A stretch of 64,000 nt of DNA from Candidatus Nitrotoga sp. M5 (GCF_927904885.1 NZ_CAKMNW010000004.1:1-64000); one strand, 5' to 3'; positions 1-8,869 are shown, counted from the stretch's first letter. Numbers and translations: made by a program. The notes: generated from the letters alone by a model not told the origin.

Positions 1-264
1 GGCTTAAAGTGTGAAATGCATTATTTTCAAAATATTTAATTTCGCTTAATTTTTATTCGGGAGAATTGCCACGTATCTTTACCACCAGAATTAGTGGTAA
101 AGGTTCGTCATCGCGTTAGGTATGGTTCGGCAAAAATCGACTTTGTTTATGAATAATCATAGTCAACTAGCGGTTGGGCGGCTTGTTGCTCCACTTTTAT
201 TAGCCCTGTTTATATTGTGCGGGATCACGCTATCAACCTCGATTTTTCAAAGGAGCAAATTGCT
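1..264. other. Non-coding left edge
   Basis: No gene is visible before the HAD gene. A small hairpin (8-bp arms TTTACCAC/GTGGTAAA) lies at 78-101 and could be the terminator of a gene outside the window. Nothing else is recognised. Confidence 0.4.
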
Positions 265-942
265 GTGGCAACACTTAAAGCCATGATCTTTGATGTCAAC
301 GAAACCCTACTGGACCTCGCACCTTTAAGAACGTCAGTCGGAAAGGCTTTAAAGGAGCGAGAAGATTTACTGACACTGTGGTTCTCCACCATGCTGCATT
401 ACTCTCTAGTGGAGACCTTAACGAACAACTATCACGATTTTGGCCAGATTGGTGCTGCGGCGTTGATGATGGTTGCGGAAAGCCATGGCATAGCGCTCGA
501 ACCTGAAATTGCTAGTCAGAGCATAGTTGAAGTAATTACTAAACTACCTGCCCATGATGATGTTGTCCCCAGTTTACAAGCACTCGCTGCCAAAGGGTTC
601 AGAATTGTCTGCCTCACAAATTCTTCTAATAAAGGTGTCGCAGCACAGTTCGACTATGCTGGTCTAACCGAACTTTTTGAACAACGATTCAGTGTTGAAG
701 ACGTGGCTGCATTCAAGCCCGATCCGCGCACCTATCAATGGGCCCTTAAGAAGCTTGGGCTCGACCCAGAAGAAGTAATGATGATTGCCGCCCATGCCTG
801 GGATCTTGCAGGTGCTAAAGCCGTTGGCTTGCAAACGGCCTTCATCCAACGGCCGGGAGCAGTGCTCTATCCGCACACATCCCGCCCCGACTATGTCGTT
901 GAGAATCTGACGCAGGTAGTAAAACAAATTTCTTTCAATTAG
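265..942 (+). CDS. HAD-family hydrolase, haloacid dehalogenase type II-like
   Basis: A 225-residue member of the L-2-haloacid dehalogenase branch of the HAD superfamily; cytoplasmic hydrolase with Asp nucleophile. I start it at GTG 265 because AGGAG lies 8 nt upstream; the frame is open further back to a GTG at 217. With this start the numbering matches the family closely: Asp10 in FDVNETLLDL, Thr14, Thr118-Asn119, Lys151 in FKPDP, Tyr157 and Asp180. However, the Arg41 position used for halide abstraction in characterised L-2-haloacid dehalogenases (family knowledge from memory) is Ser, and the usual Ser175/Asn177 are Ala and His. The real substrate may therefore not be a haloacid. It converges on the nhaA fusion gene and has no operon partner. 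Confidence 0.8.
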   Translation: MATLKAMIFDVNETLLDLAPLRTSVGKALKEREDLLTLWFSTMLHYSLVETLTNNYHDFGQIGAAALMMVAESHGIALEPEIASQSIVEVITKLPAHDDVVPSLQALAAKGFRIVCLTNSSNKGVAAQFDYAGLTELFEQRFSVEDVAAFKPDPRTYQWALKKLGLDPEEVMMIAAHAWDLAGAKAVGLQTAFIQRPGAVLYPHTSRPDYVVENLTQVVKQISFN

Positions 943-1070
943 GGAGCCTTGAATAAGCCAAACCATATTTTAAATGGAGTTAAACACACTATAGCCTGCC
1001 AGATAGTGCTTCCAGGCGTTCTGATTTGTGAGATTTTTGAAAGTACGCACGTTGTGTCTAGCGTATCCGA

Positions 1071-2933
1071 CTACCCTTTAACTTCTGCCTGAAGGTTGGG
1101 GTGTTTATCAACAGATTTGCCCGAACCGCTATAAAGCAGTGCGGTACCAATACAGGCGGCTAACACAGAAGCGGCGAAAACCGCTATCTGAGCTGCTGCG
1201 AAATCCGCTGCGGACTCAAATGCCTGCCCGGCAACAAATAAGGACATGGTAAAACCAATCCCCGCCAATGCGGTGGCCCCGACCAAATGGCGCCACGAAT
1301 AAGCATCTGGTTTAGTTGCCAGACCCAACCGAACAGCCAATAACGCGACTGTCGCCATCCCCAATGGTTTACCAATAACTAAACCCACCATTATCGCCAA
1401 TACCAATCCCGAATGCGTCCCGAATACGTCCATTGACATGACAACGCCAGCATTAGCCAGCGCAAAAAGGGGGAGCACCACGTAACTTGATTGAGTACCA
1501 CCATGACGTAGCAAACGGGCCGCTGGCGATTCAAGACGATCATGTACAGCGTCAATAGCAGATATCGCAGGTAACGAAGGTCCATGTCGCAAGACATCAC
1601 CACCGGATCGCATATCTTCTTCGAGAATAGTGTTCGCTTGCGCGACCAATGCCTTGAGATTGGGCGGTGGTCTGGTTGGAATAAACATCGCTAACACGAC
1701 ACCAGCTAGAGTGGCATGCAATCCAGCCTCGTAAACAAAAAACCACAGTACAATTCCAACGCAAACGTACGGTGAAAGCCGGTAAACATGGGCTCGATTA
1801 AGCAACGCGAGCACGGCTGTTGTAGCGGCCGCAGCGATAAGGTACCCAACTTGTAAATCAGCAGAATAAAATACGGCAATAACTAAAATTGCACCTATGT
1901 CATCGACCACTGCGGCAGCGGTCAGGAATACACGCAGCTCCACTGGCACGCGTGATCCCAATACCGCGATCAACGCAATTGCGAAGGCGGTATCGGTTGC
2001 CATGGGAATGCCCCAACCATTCGCCCATGGACCCTCTGGAATGAGTAAGATATAGAGAAGTGCGGGCACCGCCATACCGCCAATCGCAGCGGCGATAGGC
2101 AAAGCGGCGGAGCGGCGATTGGTGAGATGACCCACTGTAAATTCACGTTTAATTTCCAGACCGACCACCAGAAAGAAAAGCGTGAGCAAACCGTCATTGA
2201 TCCAGTGATGGATTGACATCCCAAATGAGAGCTTGCCGAGCGTGAACTCAAAAGGCTGTTCCCAGAACTCGTTGAAAGCATGGGCAAGTGGAGAGTTCGT
2301 TAGTGCCACGGCCACCAGCGTCGCAAGCAGCAACAGCAATCCGGCAGACGGCCCCCAACTTAGAAAATCTAGTGTCGCAAGTCGTGCACGGTGGCCCGGA
2401 GTTTGAAACATTGCGTCGCTTAGCGCATGCTGATCCCAAGGCCCTTCATAGCGACGACCGTTAATGAAGAATGAGGGGGTGACAAGGACGCCGCTGGCAT
2501 CTGCACTCTTGATGTCGCCATCTACCCTTGCGCGAGCTTCTTCGGCGGCCGAGTCAGGTATTTCATGATTGTTCTGTTCTTCCAATTTGGCACTAACGGC
2601 CCGCAAATCTTCTTCCATCAACTGACTGGAGTGAGTCATAAGTTCGACGTGCATCGCCCAAAACTGTTCCGGATTTTGAGCATGTTCTACCAACTCGGCG
2701 GCACGACGAGCGATATCGCTATCCGTTATTGGCCGATGTCGAAAAACATAGCGTAAGCGATCTCCAAATTCGTCACGCAAGCCAGCAATTACTTCGTTGG
2801 CAGCACGGCAACCTGGACAGTCGTAACCGCCGTATTCTACGAGTGTAAATTCGGCATCCTCGGGGCCAAGGACATGATCAATATTCTGATCGACGGGTCG
2901 ATCAAGCCACTTGCTTCGTACGATCGGAATCAT
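1071..2933 (-). CDS. nhaA: Thioredoxin-like/NhaA fusion Na+/H+ antiporter
   Basis: A 620-residue two-domain protein. Residues 1 to about 180 form a DsbA-like thioredoxin fold with active site CPGC (Cys39-Cys42) and a cis-Pro region near VTPSFFINGRRYEG. No signal peptide is visible, so this domain probably faces the cytoplasm. Residues from about 185 to 605 are a complete NhaA antiporter with many membrane helices, the ATDTAFA segment near residue 314 and the paired Asp344-Asp345 in AVVDDIGAI, equivalent to the ion-binding aspartates of NhaA. It should exchange Na+ for H+ at the inner membrane; the thioredoxin part may give redox control (inference). The fusion architecture is known in other bacteria. 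It is transcribed alone, convergent with the HAD gene. Confidence 0.9.
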   Translation of the reverse strand: MIPIVRSKWLDRPVDQNIDHVLGPEDAEFTLVEYGGYDCPGCRAANEVIAGLRDEFGDRLRYVFRHRPITDSDIARRAAELVEHAQNPEQFWAMHVELMTHSSQLMEEDLRAVSAKLEEQNNHEIPDSAAEEARARVDGDIKSADASGVLVTPSFFINGRRYEGPWDQHALSDAMFQTPGHRARLATLDFLSWGPSAGLLLLLATLVAVALTNSPLAHAFNEFWEQPFEFTLGKLSFGMSIHHWINDGLLTLFFLVVGLEIKREFTVGHLTNRRSAALPIAAAIGGMAVPALLYILLIPEGPWANGWGIPMATDTAFAIALIAVLGSRVPVELRVFLTAAAVVDDIGAILVIAVFYSADLQVGYLIAAAATTAVLALLNRAHVYRLSPYVCVGIVLWFFVYEAGLHATLAGVVLAMFIPTRPPPNLKALVAQANTILEEDMRSGGDVLRHGPSLPAISAIDAVHDRLESPAARLLRHGGTQSSYVVLPLFALANAGVVMSMDVFGTHSGLVLAIMVGLVIGKPLGMATVALLAVRLGLATKPDAYSWRHLVGATALAGIGFTMSLFVAGQAFESAADFAAAQIAVFAASVLAACIGTALLYSGSGKSVDKHPNLQAEVKG

Positions 2934-3281
2934 ACGTACAGTTCCTGTATCCGCAATTTGTTTGGATGGGTGGTCATGGCCGCCTCATTAGATTGAATTT
3001 GCTGGATTAACCAGCAACAGAGATCTTGGCGCTTGTCATCTTTTCGACAAGTGGCTTTCACGCTTCTGTGCATTACATCAGACCGCGCTAATTGTTCCAG
3101 TGTATCATCAGGTTAAACAAAATCGGCAGCTCATGTGACCTCAATCAGCAGGTTCGACAGGGCAAAGCGTGTTTCCGTCAAGACGCTTGCGAACATCCTT
3201 CCAAAAATGAAGCAAGATAACACCAATATTCCGCTCGAAATTTAAGCAGTCTGCCCGGCATTAGCTGACAGAATTAGATAA
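2934..3281. other. Intergenic region upstream of the nhaA fusion
   Basis: This 348-bp gap holds a short perfect hairpin at 2999-3017 (TTGCTGG, 5-nt loop, CCAGCAA). It lies about 65 bp upstream of the nhaA start, so it could be an operator or 5'-leader structure. No gene is seen. Confidence 0.35.
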
Positions 3282-3926
3282 CTACAACCCGGCCAACTTT
3301 TGCAGCACCTCTTTATAGGCGCTCTGCGGGTGCGCACCAGTCATAGCGCTGCTGTGGTTGAAGATCACTGTTGGCACCCCTGAAATTCCCTGTTGCTGCC
3401 ACTGAGATTCTTGGTTCAATACACGGTTGCGGCGCTCAGCATCATCCAAAGCTAAAGCGGCAACAGCTGGATCCAAGCCAACACTCTGAGCCTCTGCCAG
3501 CAAGACAGCGCGAACTGATACATCCTTATGCTCGCTGAAGAAGGACGCAAACAAGCGCAGCATTAGCTGATGCTGCATCCCTTTTTCATGAGCAAAATCC
3601 AGCAACAAATGCGCATCACGGGTGTTAACCATCTTCATCTCTTCAAAGTAATCAAACTCAAACCCATACTTAGCACCAAGAGCACTGATATTTGCACGGG
3701 CTTTGTCACTCTCGTCGCGCTCGGCACCGTATTTGCGCTGCACATGAGCCCGCAGATTCTCGCCTTGCTCAGGCATATCGGGGTTCAGTTCAAACGACTG
3801 CCACTCAATTTCCACCCTATCTTGCAGGCCCAATTCATTGATGGCGGCCTCCAGATGTTTGTAGCCAACGATGCACCATGGGCACACAACATCGGATACG
3901 ATATCTAGCTTAATTTTCTTGTTCAT
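3282..3926 (-). CDS. DsbA family oxidoreductase, FrnE type
   Basis: A 214-residue thioredoxin-fold protein of the FrnE/2-hydroxychromene isomerase-like DsbA group. The start is the ATG at 3926; the frame runs open to 4019 but the extra part does not resemble the family. The active site is CPWC (Cys15-Cys18) right after the first strand, followed by the all-helical insert typical of FrnE. The cis-Pro loop GVPTVIFN lies near the C-terminus. No signal peptide, so cytoplasmic thiol redox chemistry is likely. It follows the AhpD-like gene on the same strand with an SDR remnant between them, so the three probably once formed a detoxification operon. Confidence 0.88.
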   Translation of the reverse strand: MNKKIKLDIVSDVVCPWCIVGYKHLEAAINELGLQDRVEIEWQSFELNPDMPEQGENLRAHVQRKYGAERDESDKARANISALGAKYGFEFDYFEEMKMVNTRDAHLLLDFAHEKGMQHQLMLRLFASFFSEHKDVSVRAVLLAEAQSVGLDPAVAALALDDAERRNRVLNQESQWQQQGISGVPTVIFNHSSAMTGAHPQSAYKEVLQKLAGL

Positions 3927-3978
3927 AGTGCCGCTCTTCCATATGACATTAACAGTCGTAAGAAATTGCCAGCCAAAG

Positions 3979-4035
3979 CTACCTGCAGGCAGTGGCCAGA
4001 CCGTTACCGGAATTGCCACCCGTGATTACAACTAC
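3979..4035 (-). pseudogene. Remnant of a short-chain dehydrogenase (N-terminal stump)
   Basis: Read on the minus strand this short stretch encodes VVVITGGNSGNGLATACR followed by a stop. TGGNSGxGLATA is the NAD(P)-binding glycine motif of short-chain dehydrogenases/reductases. Only the first strand and loop survive. The rest of the gene is missing, and the following gene begins about 50 bp downstream. It starts 2 bp after the stop of the AhpD-like gene, so an SDR gene was probably the second gene of this operon and was deleted. Confidence 0.6.
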
Positions 4036-4037
4036 TG

Positions 4038-4598
4038 CTAATGTGATGATTTCTTCTCCCAATAAAATCGCTTGAAAGGTTCGTCGGTAGGCGTTTTAGC
4101 AATGTAGTTGGTGTAATTACTCATGATTTTTTGGCTAACACCCAAGATGACTTCCAACACGTTTTGCTGGGTAAAACCGGCCGCATAGAAGTATTGCATT
4201 TGCTTTGCCTCAAGCTCGCCACGCTGGCGCACCATGGCCAGTGTAAAGTTGCGTAACGCCTCAAGCTTAGCGGTGGGCAACGGTGTCTCATCGCGTAGTG
4301 CGTTGCTCACTTCATCCGAGACCTTCATCGACTTGGCAATACCAGTATGTGCAGGCACGCAATAAAGGCAGGCATGCTCAACGTTGATTGTTTGCCAAAC
4401 TACGGTTTTTTCATCAGCGTTGAAGCTGCTGTTAACAAACAGGCCATGCAACACTTGATAACCTTCGAGCAGACCGGGGGATTCTGCCATCACCGCATGC
4501 AAGTTTGGAATCATGCCAAATTCTTTCTGTGACTTCTCCAACAGGGGCTTAGCTGCGTCAGGTGCGCTATTCTGGTCGTGCAGCGTAAAAATATTCAT
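4038..4598 (-). CDS. AhpD-like carboxymuconolactone decarboxylase family protein
   Basis: A 186-residue protein of the AhpD/CMD alkylhydroperoxidase-like fold. The signature is EHACLYCVPAHT with Glu75, Cys77, Cys80 and His84, the redox-active CxxC and proton-relay residues of the AhpD group. It is likely a cytoplasmic peroxidase-like or thiol redox protein. It is transcribed away from the tetR gene across a 139-bp region holding two copies of an operator-like sequence and a good sigma-70 promoter, so repression by the neighbouring TetR protein is likely (inference). The SDR stump and frnE-like gene follow downstream. Confidence 0.85.
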   Translation of the reverse strand: MNIFTLHDQNSAPDAAKPLLEKSQKEFGMIPNLHAVMAESPGLLEGYQVLHGLFVNSSFNADEKTVVWQTINVEHACLYCVPAHTGIAKSMKVSDEVSNALRDETPLPTAKLEALRNFTLAMVRQRGELEAKQMQYFYAAGFTQQNVLEVILGVSQKIMSNYTNYIAKTPTDEPFKRFYWEKKSSH

Positions 4599-4613
4599 TG
4601 GGTTCCTCCTTTT

Positions 4614-4691
4614 TTGAGTGATCGTTCAATTATTAAATTATCTTAGTTGCAATTAAGAAGGTAGTCAAGATAAAATTGAACGATCACTCAA
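4614..4691. promoter_or_regulatory. Divergent promoter with paired TetR-type operators
   Basis: A 17-bp sequence, TTGAGTGATCGTTCAAT, at 4614-4630 recurs as its exact inverse at 4675-4691. Each copy is itself near-palindromic around TGAN8TCA, as expected for TetR operators. Between them on the minus strand is TTGACT (4663-4668), a 17-bp spacer and TAAGAT (4640-4645), a good promoter for the AhpD-like gene. On the plus strand TTGCAA, 17 bp and ATAAAA is a weaker match for tetR. The arrangement suggests one regulator controls both directions. Confidence 0.7.
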
Positions 4692-4737
4692 ATTTAGCCC
4701 AATTAGCTGCACTCAACCTTTTATCTGAGAGCCATTT

Positions 4738-5340
4738 ATGTCCCGCACTGCCCGTTTTAATCGACAAGTCGCTCTGAATAGCGCTGTTGCGCTGTTTTGG
4801 TCAAGAGGCTATTACGCCTCATCAATGAAGGATATTGAGAAGGCGCTGGATATGCGCCCCGGCAGTCTCTACGCCACCTTCGGTAGCAAAAGCGGCCTGT
4901 TTGCCGAAGCGCTGGAGGCTTACGCTACCCGCACTTGTGATGACTTTGACCAGATAATAGAAGAATCACCGAGCGTTATAGACGGCTTACAGCGCTATCT
5001 GCGCTCATTCGCTCAGCCTTGTAGTAGCGACGCGCAAGCGCCTGCGCAGGCTTGTATGCTGATTAAGACCTTACTTGAGGTTAATGCTGAAGACGCCGCA
5101 TTAAGGTCCCAGGTCGATGCAATGCTCTTAACCATTGAACAGAAATTTTGCGAAGTGCTCAAGCAGGCCCAAACAAATGGAGAATTGCGAACTGATGTTG
5201 AATGTCCTCGACTGGCGCGCTTGCTACAAACACAGATCATTGGGTTGCGGGCGTTTGCCGAGCGCAATGTGCCCAGCGATCAAATTGAAGCCCTTGCAGA
5301 AGATATGGCTGGCCTGCTCGATACATACCGAACAGGCTGA
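4738..5340 (+). CDS. TetR/AcrR family transcriptional regulator
   Basis: A 200-residue regulator. The N-terminal helix-turn-helix spans about residues 10-50 (ALFWSRGYYASSMKDIEKAL, then RPGSLYATFGSKSGLFAEAL), the classic TetR pattern of recognition helix plus YxTFxxKxxL. The C-terminal helical part would bind a small ligand or dimerise; its ligand cannot be inferred. It is divergent from the AhpD-like gene and flanked by the paired inverted 17-bp sequences, its probable operators. The yghU gene follows on the same strand after about 100 bp and may be in the same regulon. Confidence 0.9.
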   Translation: MSRTARFNRQVALNSAVALFWSRGYYASSMKDIEKALDMRPGSLYATFGSKSGLFAEALEAYATRTCDDFDQIIEESPSVIDGLQRYLRSFAQPCSSDAQAPAQACMLIKTLLEVNAEDAALRSQVDAMLLTIEQKFCEVLKQAQTNGELRTDVECPRLARLLQTQIIGLRAFAERNVPSDQIEALAEDMAGLLDTYRTG

Positions 5341-5442
5341 ATTGGGCCAATTCGCGCACCGATTGATCTTTTCTGATGAGAGGCCACCCGAGCTGATGAT
5401 TATGAAAACTTTATTATTCTCTCAAAGATAAGGCCTAGACCA

Positions 5443-6285
5443 ATGAACGAAGCAGACACATACATTCCCCCACAGGTGTGGGCCTGGGACAGCGAAAACG
5501 GCGGAAAATTTGCTAACATCAACCGACCGGTGGCCGGGGCGACCCATGAGAAAGAACTACCCGTCGGCAAGCATCCGCTGCAACTATACTCAATAGGGAC
5601 ACCGAATGGCGTAAAAGTCACCATCCTTCTTGAGGAGCTGCTGGCCTTGGGTAAAACAGATGCAGAGTACGATGCCTGGCTAATCGACATATTTGAGGGC
5701 GATCAATTTGGCAGTGGATTTACCCAGTTGAATCCGAACTCCAAAATACCTGCACTAATAGACAACAGCGTTAGCCAACCTATCAGAATATTTGAATCGG
5801 GTGCAATCCTCGTCTATCTGGCAGAAAAATTTAATGCCTTCCTACCCACCGAACCAGCTGCGAGAGCAAAATGCATGTCCTGGCTCTTCTGGCAGATTGG
5901 CAGCGCGCCCTTTCTCGGGGGCGGATTTGGCCACTTCTACGCCTACGCACCGGAAAAGTATGAGTACCCCATCAACCGCTATGCTATGGAGGTAAAGCGT
6001 CAGCTAGATGTACTGGATCGTAACCTGGCCGCAAACCGCTATCTTTGCGGCGAAGACTACAATATCGCCGATATGGCCAATTTTGCCTGGTACGGTGTTA
6101 TGGCCGAAGGAAATCTCTATGATGCAGGTGAATTCCTGAATGTAGAGTCATACAAAAATTTGCAACGCTGGACCCGGGAAATCGGCAAGCGTCCTGCTGT
6201 GCAACGAGGTCGGCGGGTCAACCGCACCTGGGGCGATGAAGAATCGCAATTGGCCGAACGCCACAGCGCTAGCGATCTAGACTAA
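5443..6285 (+). CDS. yghU: Glutathione S-transferase family protein, YghU type
   Basis: A 280-residue GST. The N-terminal extension before the thioredoxin domain (TYIPPQVWAWDSENGG and NINRPVAGATHEKELPVG) is diagnostic of the YghU/YfcG branch, which acts as a glutathione-dependent disulfide reductase or peroxidase. The thioredoxin domain spans about residues 45-135 (LYSIGTPNGVKVTILLEE, with ESGAILVYLAEKF closing it) and the helical C-terminal domain follows. The start is the ATG at 5443. It completes a group of thiol and detoxification genes under a nearby TetR regulator. The first island-bracketing repeat lies about 120 bp downstream. Confidence 0.9.
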   Translation: MNEADTYIPPQVWAWDSENGGKFANINRPVAGATHEKELPVGKHPLQLYSIGTPNGVKVTILLEELLALGKTDAEYDAWLIDIFEGDQFGSGFTQLNPNSKIPALIDNSVSQPIRIFESGAILVYLAEKFNAFLPTEPAARAKCMSWLFWQIGSAPFLGGGFGHFYAYAPEKYEYPINRYAMEVKRQLDVLDRNLAANRYLCGEDYNIADMANFAWYGVMAEGNLYDAGEFLNVESYKNLQRWTREIGKRPAVQRGRRVNRTWGDEESQLAERHSASDLD

Positions 6286-6405
6286 CTGCTCGGTTAAATA
6301 TAATTTGCTCTGTGGTTCACAAAGTGCTTCTGGTATACGCCTAGTCATTTGTTCTGTAGTAGATTTAATGAAGCCTCTCAATGTCAGCAATACTCTGAAA
6401 CTCTA

Positions 6406-6577
6406 TTAAACCCAGATAATCCATTAGACCTGATTCGTGCGATGACTTCGCATTCCCCCCTTTGAAAAAGGGGGGCTAGGGGGGATTTGATCATTGCAGG
6501 GACACAAAAACCCCCCTCAATCCCCCTTTTTCAAAGGGGGAGGCTGGTTAAATTGCCTAATGGATCATCCGGGTTAA
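6406..6577 (+). repeat. R1 repeat, left copy (172 bp, MITE-like)
   Basis: The element starts TTAAACCCAGATAATCCATT and ends with near-inverted TAATGGATCATCCGGGTTAA, giving about 20-bp terminal inverted repeats beginning at TTAA. Inside are C-rich and G-rich tracts (CCCCCCTTT and AAGGGGGG) arranged as nested inverted repeats that would form strong hairpins. The second copy at 21824-21995 has the same length and orientation and is nearly identical. There is no coding capacity, consistent with a non-autonomous miniature element. Confidence 0.75.
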
Positions 6578-6786
6578 AAGTAACTTAATTCTTAGCAGGT
6601 CCAAAAACGGAGCAGAGTAGATGCAAGCTCCACTTATGTTCACCTTAATAGCGAAGTTATCAATAGTCAGGATTCGGTACTGTTGTTGCCATTATCAAGT
6701 GCCGCTTTTAGCTACCTTGAGCATTTGAGATGCTCATTAATCCCCAAAGGAATGGATGCTTCTCGGCCTTATGTAGCGCTCCACAT

Positions 6787-6822
6787 AAGGCCGATTATGT
6801 AGACTGCTCGATTATGTGGACT
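6787..6822 (+). repeat. RIT terminal inverted repeat, left
   Basis: This 36-bp sequence begins AAGGCCGATTATGTAGACT and contains two ATTATGT-RGAC subsites about 20 bp apart. It matches the inverse of 9947-9982 at 35 of 36 positions. The paired subsites probably bind the recombinases (inference). Confidence 0.85.
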
Positions 6823-6888
6823 TGATCCTGTGGATACGCGCCAACCGCTGATGGGCAGAGGTCGACGCGTTTTTTGCTCTCCACATAA

Positions 6889-7902
6889 TCAAAGCGTCTT
6901 CAGAAAGTCGATTAGCGAGTCAGGCGCACGGTAGCGTTGAAGCTTGACGTCTGGCTCGTGAAGTCTGGCCAAGGCGCGTTCCTTCATTGTCAGATCGGCC
7001 TCAACGTAATGATGAGTGGTGGACGGACTCTCATGACCGAGCCAGAGCGCGATGACGCTGATGTCGACGCCCGCCTGTAACAGATGCATTGCCGTAGTGT
7101 GGCGGATTGTATGTGGCGAGACGTGCTGTTGAAGCAGACGGGGATGCTGCTCCGAGGCCATTCGTACCGCCAGCATCAGTCGCTTATTCACATTCGAGCG
7201 CGTCATTGTGTTTCCGTCGCGGCTTGGCAGCAAGGTCGATGTTGCCACGAACTGGCGATTGAAACGCAACCAGGCCCGCACTGCCTTCACAGTCGAATGC
7301 CACAGTGGCACGCTCCGCTGCTTTCTGCCCTTGCCGTGGAGATGGACGCAGGCGGCACTGTCATCGAGTACCACATCGCCAACTTTGACCCCGATGATTT
7401 CCGACACGCGCGCTCCAGTGTTGTACATCAGCAGAAACAGCACATGATCCCGTTGGCTCAGCCATGACTCGCTCGGTGTGCCAATTACCGCGAGCACCTC
7501 CTCGCGCGACAGATAGCCGAACATCGGACGCTCGAACCGCTTTACAGGAACCCCTAATGCACGCTCTATCACCTGAAGTGATGCCACGTCTCGATGCCCC
7601 GCAAATTTCAGGAATGATCGCAGCGCCGCCAATCTCGCATTGCGGCTACGCACGGAATTGTGCCGCTGGCGTTCCAGATGATCGAGGAAGGCCATGATCA
7701 ATTCCGGTGTGATGTCGGCCAACGCCATTGTCTCTGGCGACTTGCCCAAACGTGCCTCGGCAAAGTCAAGGAACAGGACGAAGCCATCCCGATAGACAGC
7801 AATGGTCTGCGGGCTAAGCGCCCGCTGCTGGGTCAGGTACTCGGTGAAATAGGTTTGTACAAGCGCAGCAAAAGACGACGGGAACTTGGTGCGCTTACTC
7901 AT
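6889..7902 (-). CDS. Tyrosine recombinase, third gene of the RIT trio
   Basis: A 337-residue tyrosine recombinase. The N-terminal SAM-like core-binding domain spans about residues 10-110 and the catalytic domain about 130-315. Catalytic features are Arg in GARVSEIIG, HTIRH, LGH and the nucleophile Tyr in THHYVEADL. The start is ATG 7902, with AGGAGG 5-6 nt upstream; it overlaps the stop of the second gene by 8 bp (ATGAGTAA). By family knowledge the three RIT recombinases act together; their individual roles are not settled. The stop lies next to an extra copy of the end-repeat subsite. Confidence 0.9.
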   Translation of the reverse strand: MSKRTKFPSSFAALVQTYFTEYLTQQRALSPQTIAVYRDGFVLFLDFAEARLGKSPETMALADITPELIMAFLDHLERQRHNSVRSRNARLAALRSFLKFAGHRDVASLQVIERALGVPVKRFERPMFGYLSREEVLAVIGTPSESWLSQRDHVLFLLMYNTGARVSEIIGVKVGDVVLDDSAACVHLHGKGRKQRSVPLWHSTVKAVRAWLRFNRQFVATSTLLPSRDGNTMTRSNVNKRLMLAVRMASEQHPRLLQQHVSPHTIRHTTAMHLLQAGVDISVIALWLGHESPSTTHHYVEADLTMKERALARLHEPDVKLQRYRAPDSLIDFLKTL

Positions 7903-8869
7903 CGCAGCCTCCTGTCAGGTCAGCGTATCGCTCGAACTTACCACCAGCCAAGGCCATCAGTTCCGGGACGGCGGTCAGATACCAATAGGTGTAGAAGATC
8001 TCGGCATGGCCCATATAGGTCGACAGCGCCAGCATCATCTGATCAATGTCGGTGCCCTCGGCATGCCAGAGCATCATGCGACGAACCGCAAAGGTGTGAC
8101 GTAGGTCATGGAGACGTGGTGCTGCGTGGCCGCCACGATTTACCCAGTTCAGACTGTCGCGCAGCATGTTGAAGACGCGATGAGCCTGACGAACGCCGAG
8201 AGGCTCCCCCAGTCGCCGGCCACGGCTGCTGATCAGGAAGGGCATCTCAGCGATGGTGGCAACATGCCGCGCACGTTGCCGGCGGTATTTCATCAACGCA
8301 GCAACAGCAGTTGGGTGAATCGGTAACTGCCGCGACTTGGCGAACTTGGTTTGCCGGATGGTGAGTATTCCAAGCTTGAGATCGACATCGGTATCAAGCA
8401 GATGGATGGCTTCCGAAACCCGCAGACCGGTCGAGGCCATCAAGCCAAACAGGATTTCATAGGTTGCAGGTCGAATGCTGCCCGGAGTTCCAATCTGGCG
8501 GGCAGCTGCGAGCAATTGGACGATTTCATCATCATGGAAGATGTGTGGGGCGACACGGCCTGCCTCCGGCCCGAAGACCGATTCGTCGGGAACTTCGGTC
8601 TCCGGTTCGAACTGTTTCAGGTAACGCGCGAAATGGCGAACTCTGGCAAGCCGGACAGCCCAAGTTGCTGGTGTTTCATGGTGCCATTTATCATGGCGCG
8701 CCCACTCGATCATGAGATCGGCTGTCAGTGGGCCATGGTGATGCCGGGCCACAACGTAGCGGGCAAATCCGGCCAGCAGCGTATCCCGCGAACGCAGCTC
8801 GAAACCGAGGCGGTGCCGTTCGGCAAGATAGTCGTTGATTCGCTGCTGCAATCCGATGCGCGCGCTCAT
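7895..8869 (-). CDS. Tyrosine recombinase, second gene of the RIT trio
   Basis: A 324-residue tyrosine recombinase from ATG 8869, chosen because it overlaps the upstream stop as ATGA and has GGGAG just upstream; an ATG at 8887 is also in frame. Catalytic segments are Arg in TGLRVSEAI, LHDLRH, MGH and a Tyr cluster in FYTYWYL. The N-terminal domain covers about residues 1-110. Coupled by overlap to both flanking recombinase genes, so the three should be made in fixed ratio. Confidence 0.9.
   Translation of the reverse strand: MSARIGLQQRINDYLAERHRLGFELRSRDTLLAGFARYVVARHHHGPLTADLMIEWARHDKWHHETPATWAVRLARVRHFARYLKQFEPETEVPDESVFGPEAGRVAPHIFHDDEIVQLLAAARQIGTPGSIRPATYEILFGLMASTGLRVSEAIHLLDTDVDLKLGILTIRQTKFAKSRQLPIHPTAVAALMKYRRQRARHVATIAEMPFLISSRGRRLGEPLGVRQAHRVFNMLRDSLNWVNRGGHAAPRLHDLRHTFAVRRMMLWHAEGTDIDQMMLALSTYMGHAEIFYTYWYLTAVPELMALAGGKFERYADLTGGCDE

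Noticed and set aside
6440..6550. G/C-tract repeats as a CRISPR or rho-independent terminator
   Set aside because: There are no regular spacers; the tracts belong to the R1 element, which recurs at 21824-21995.
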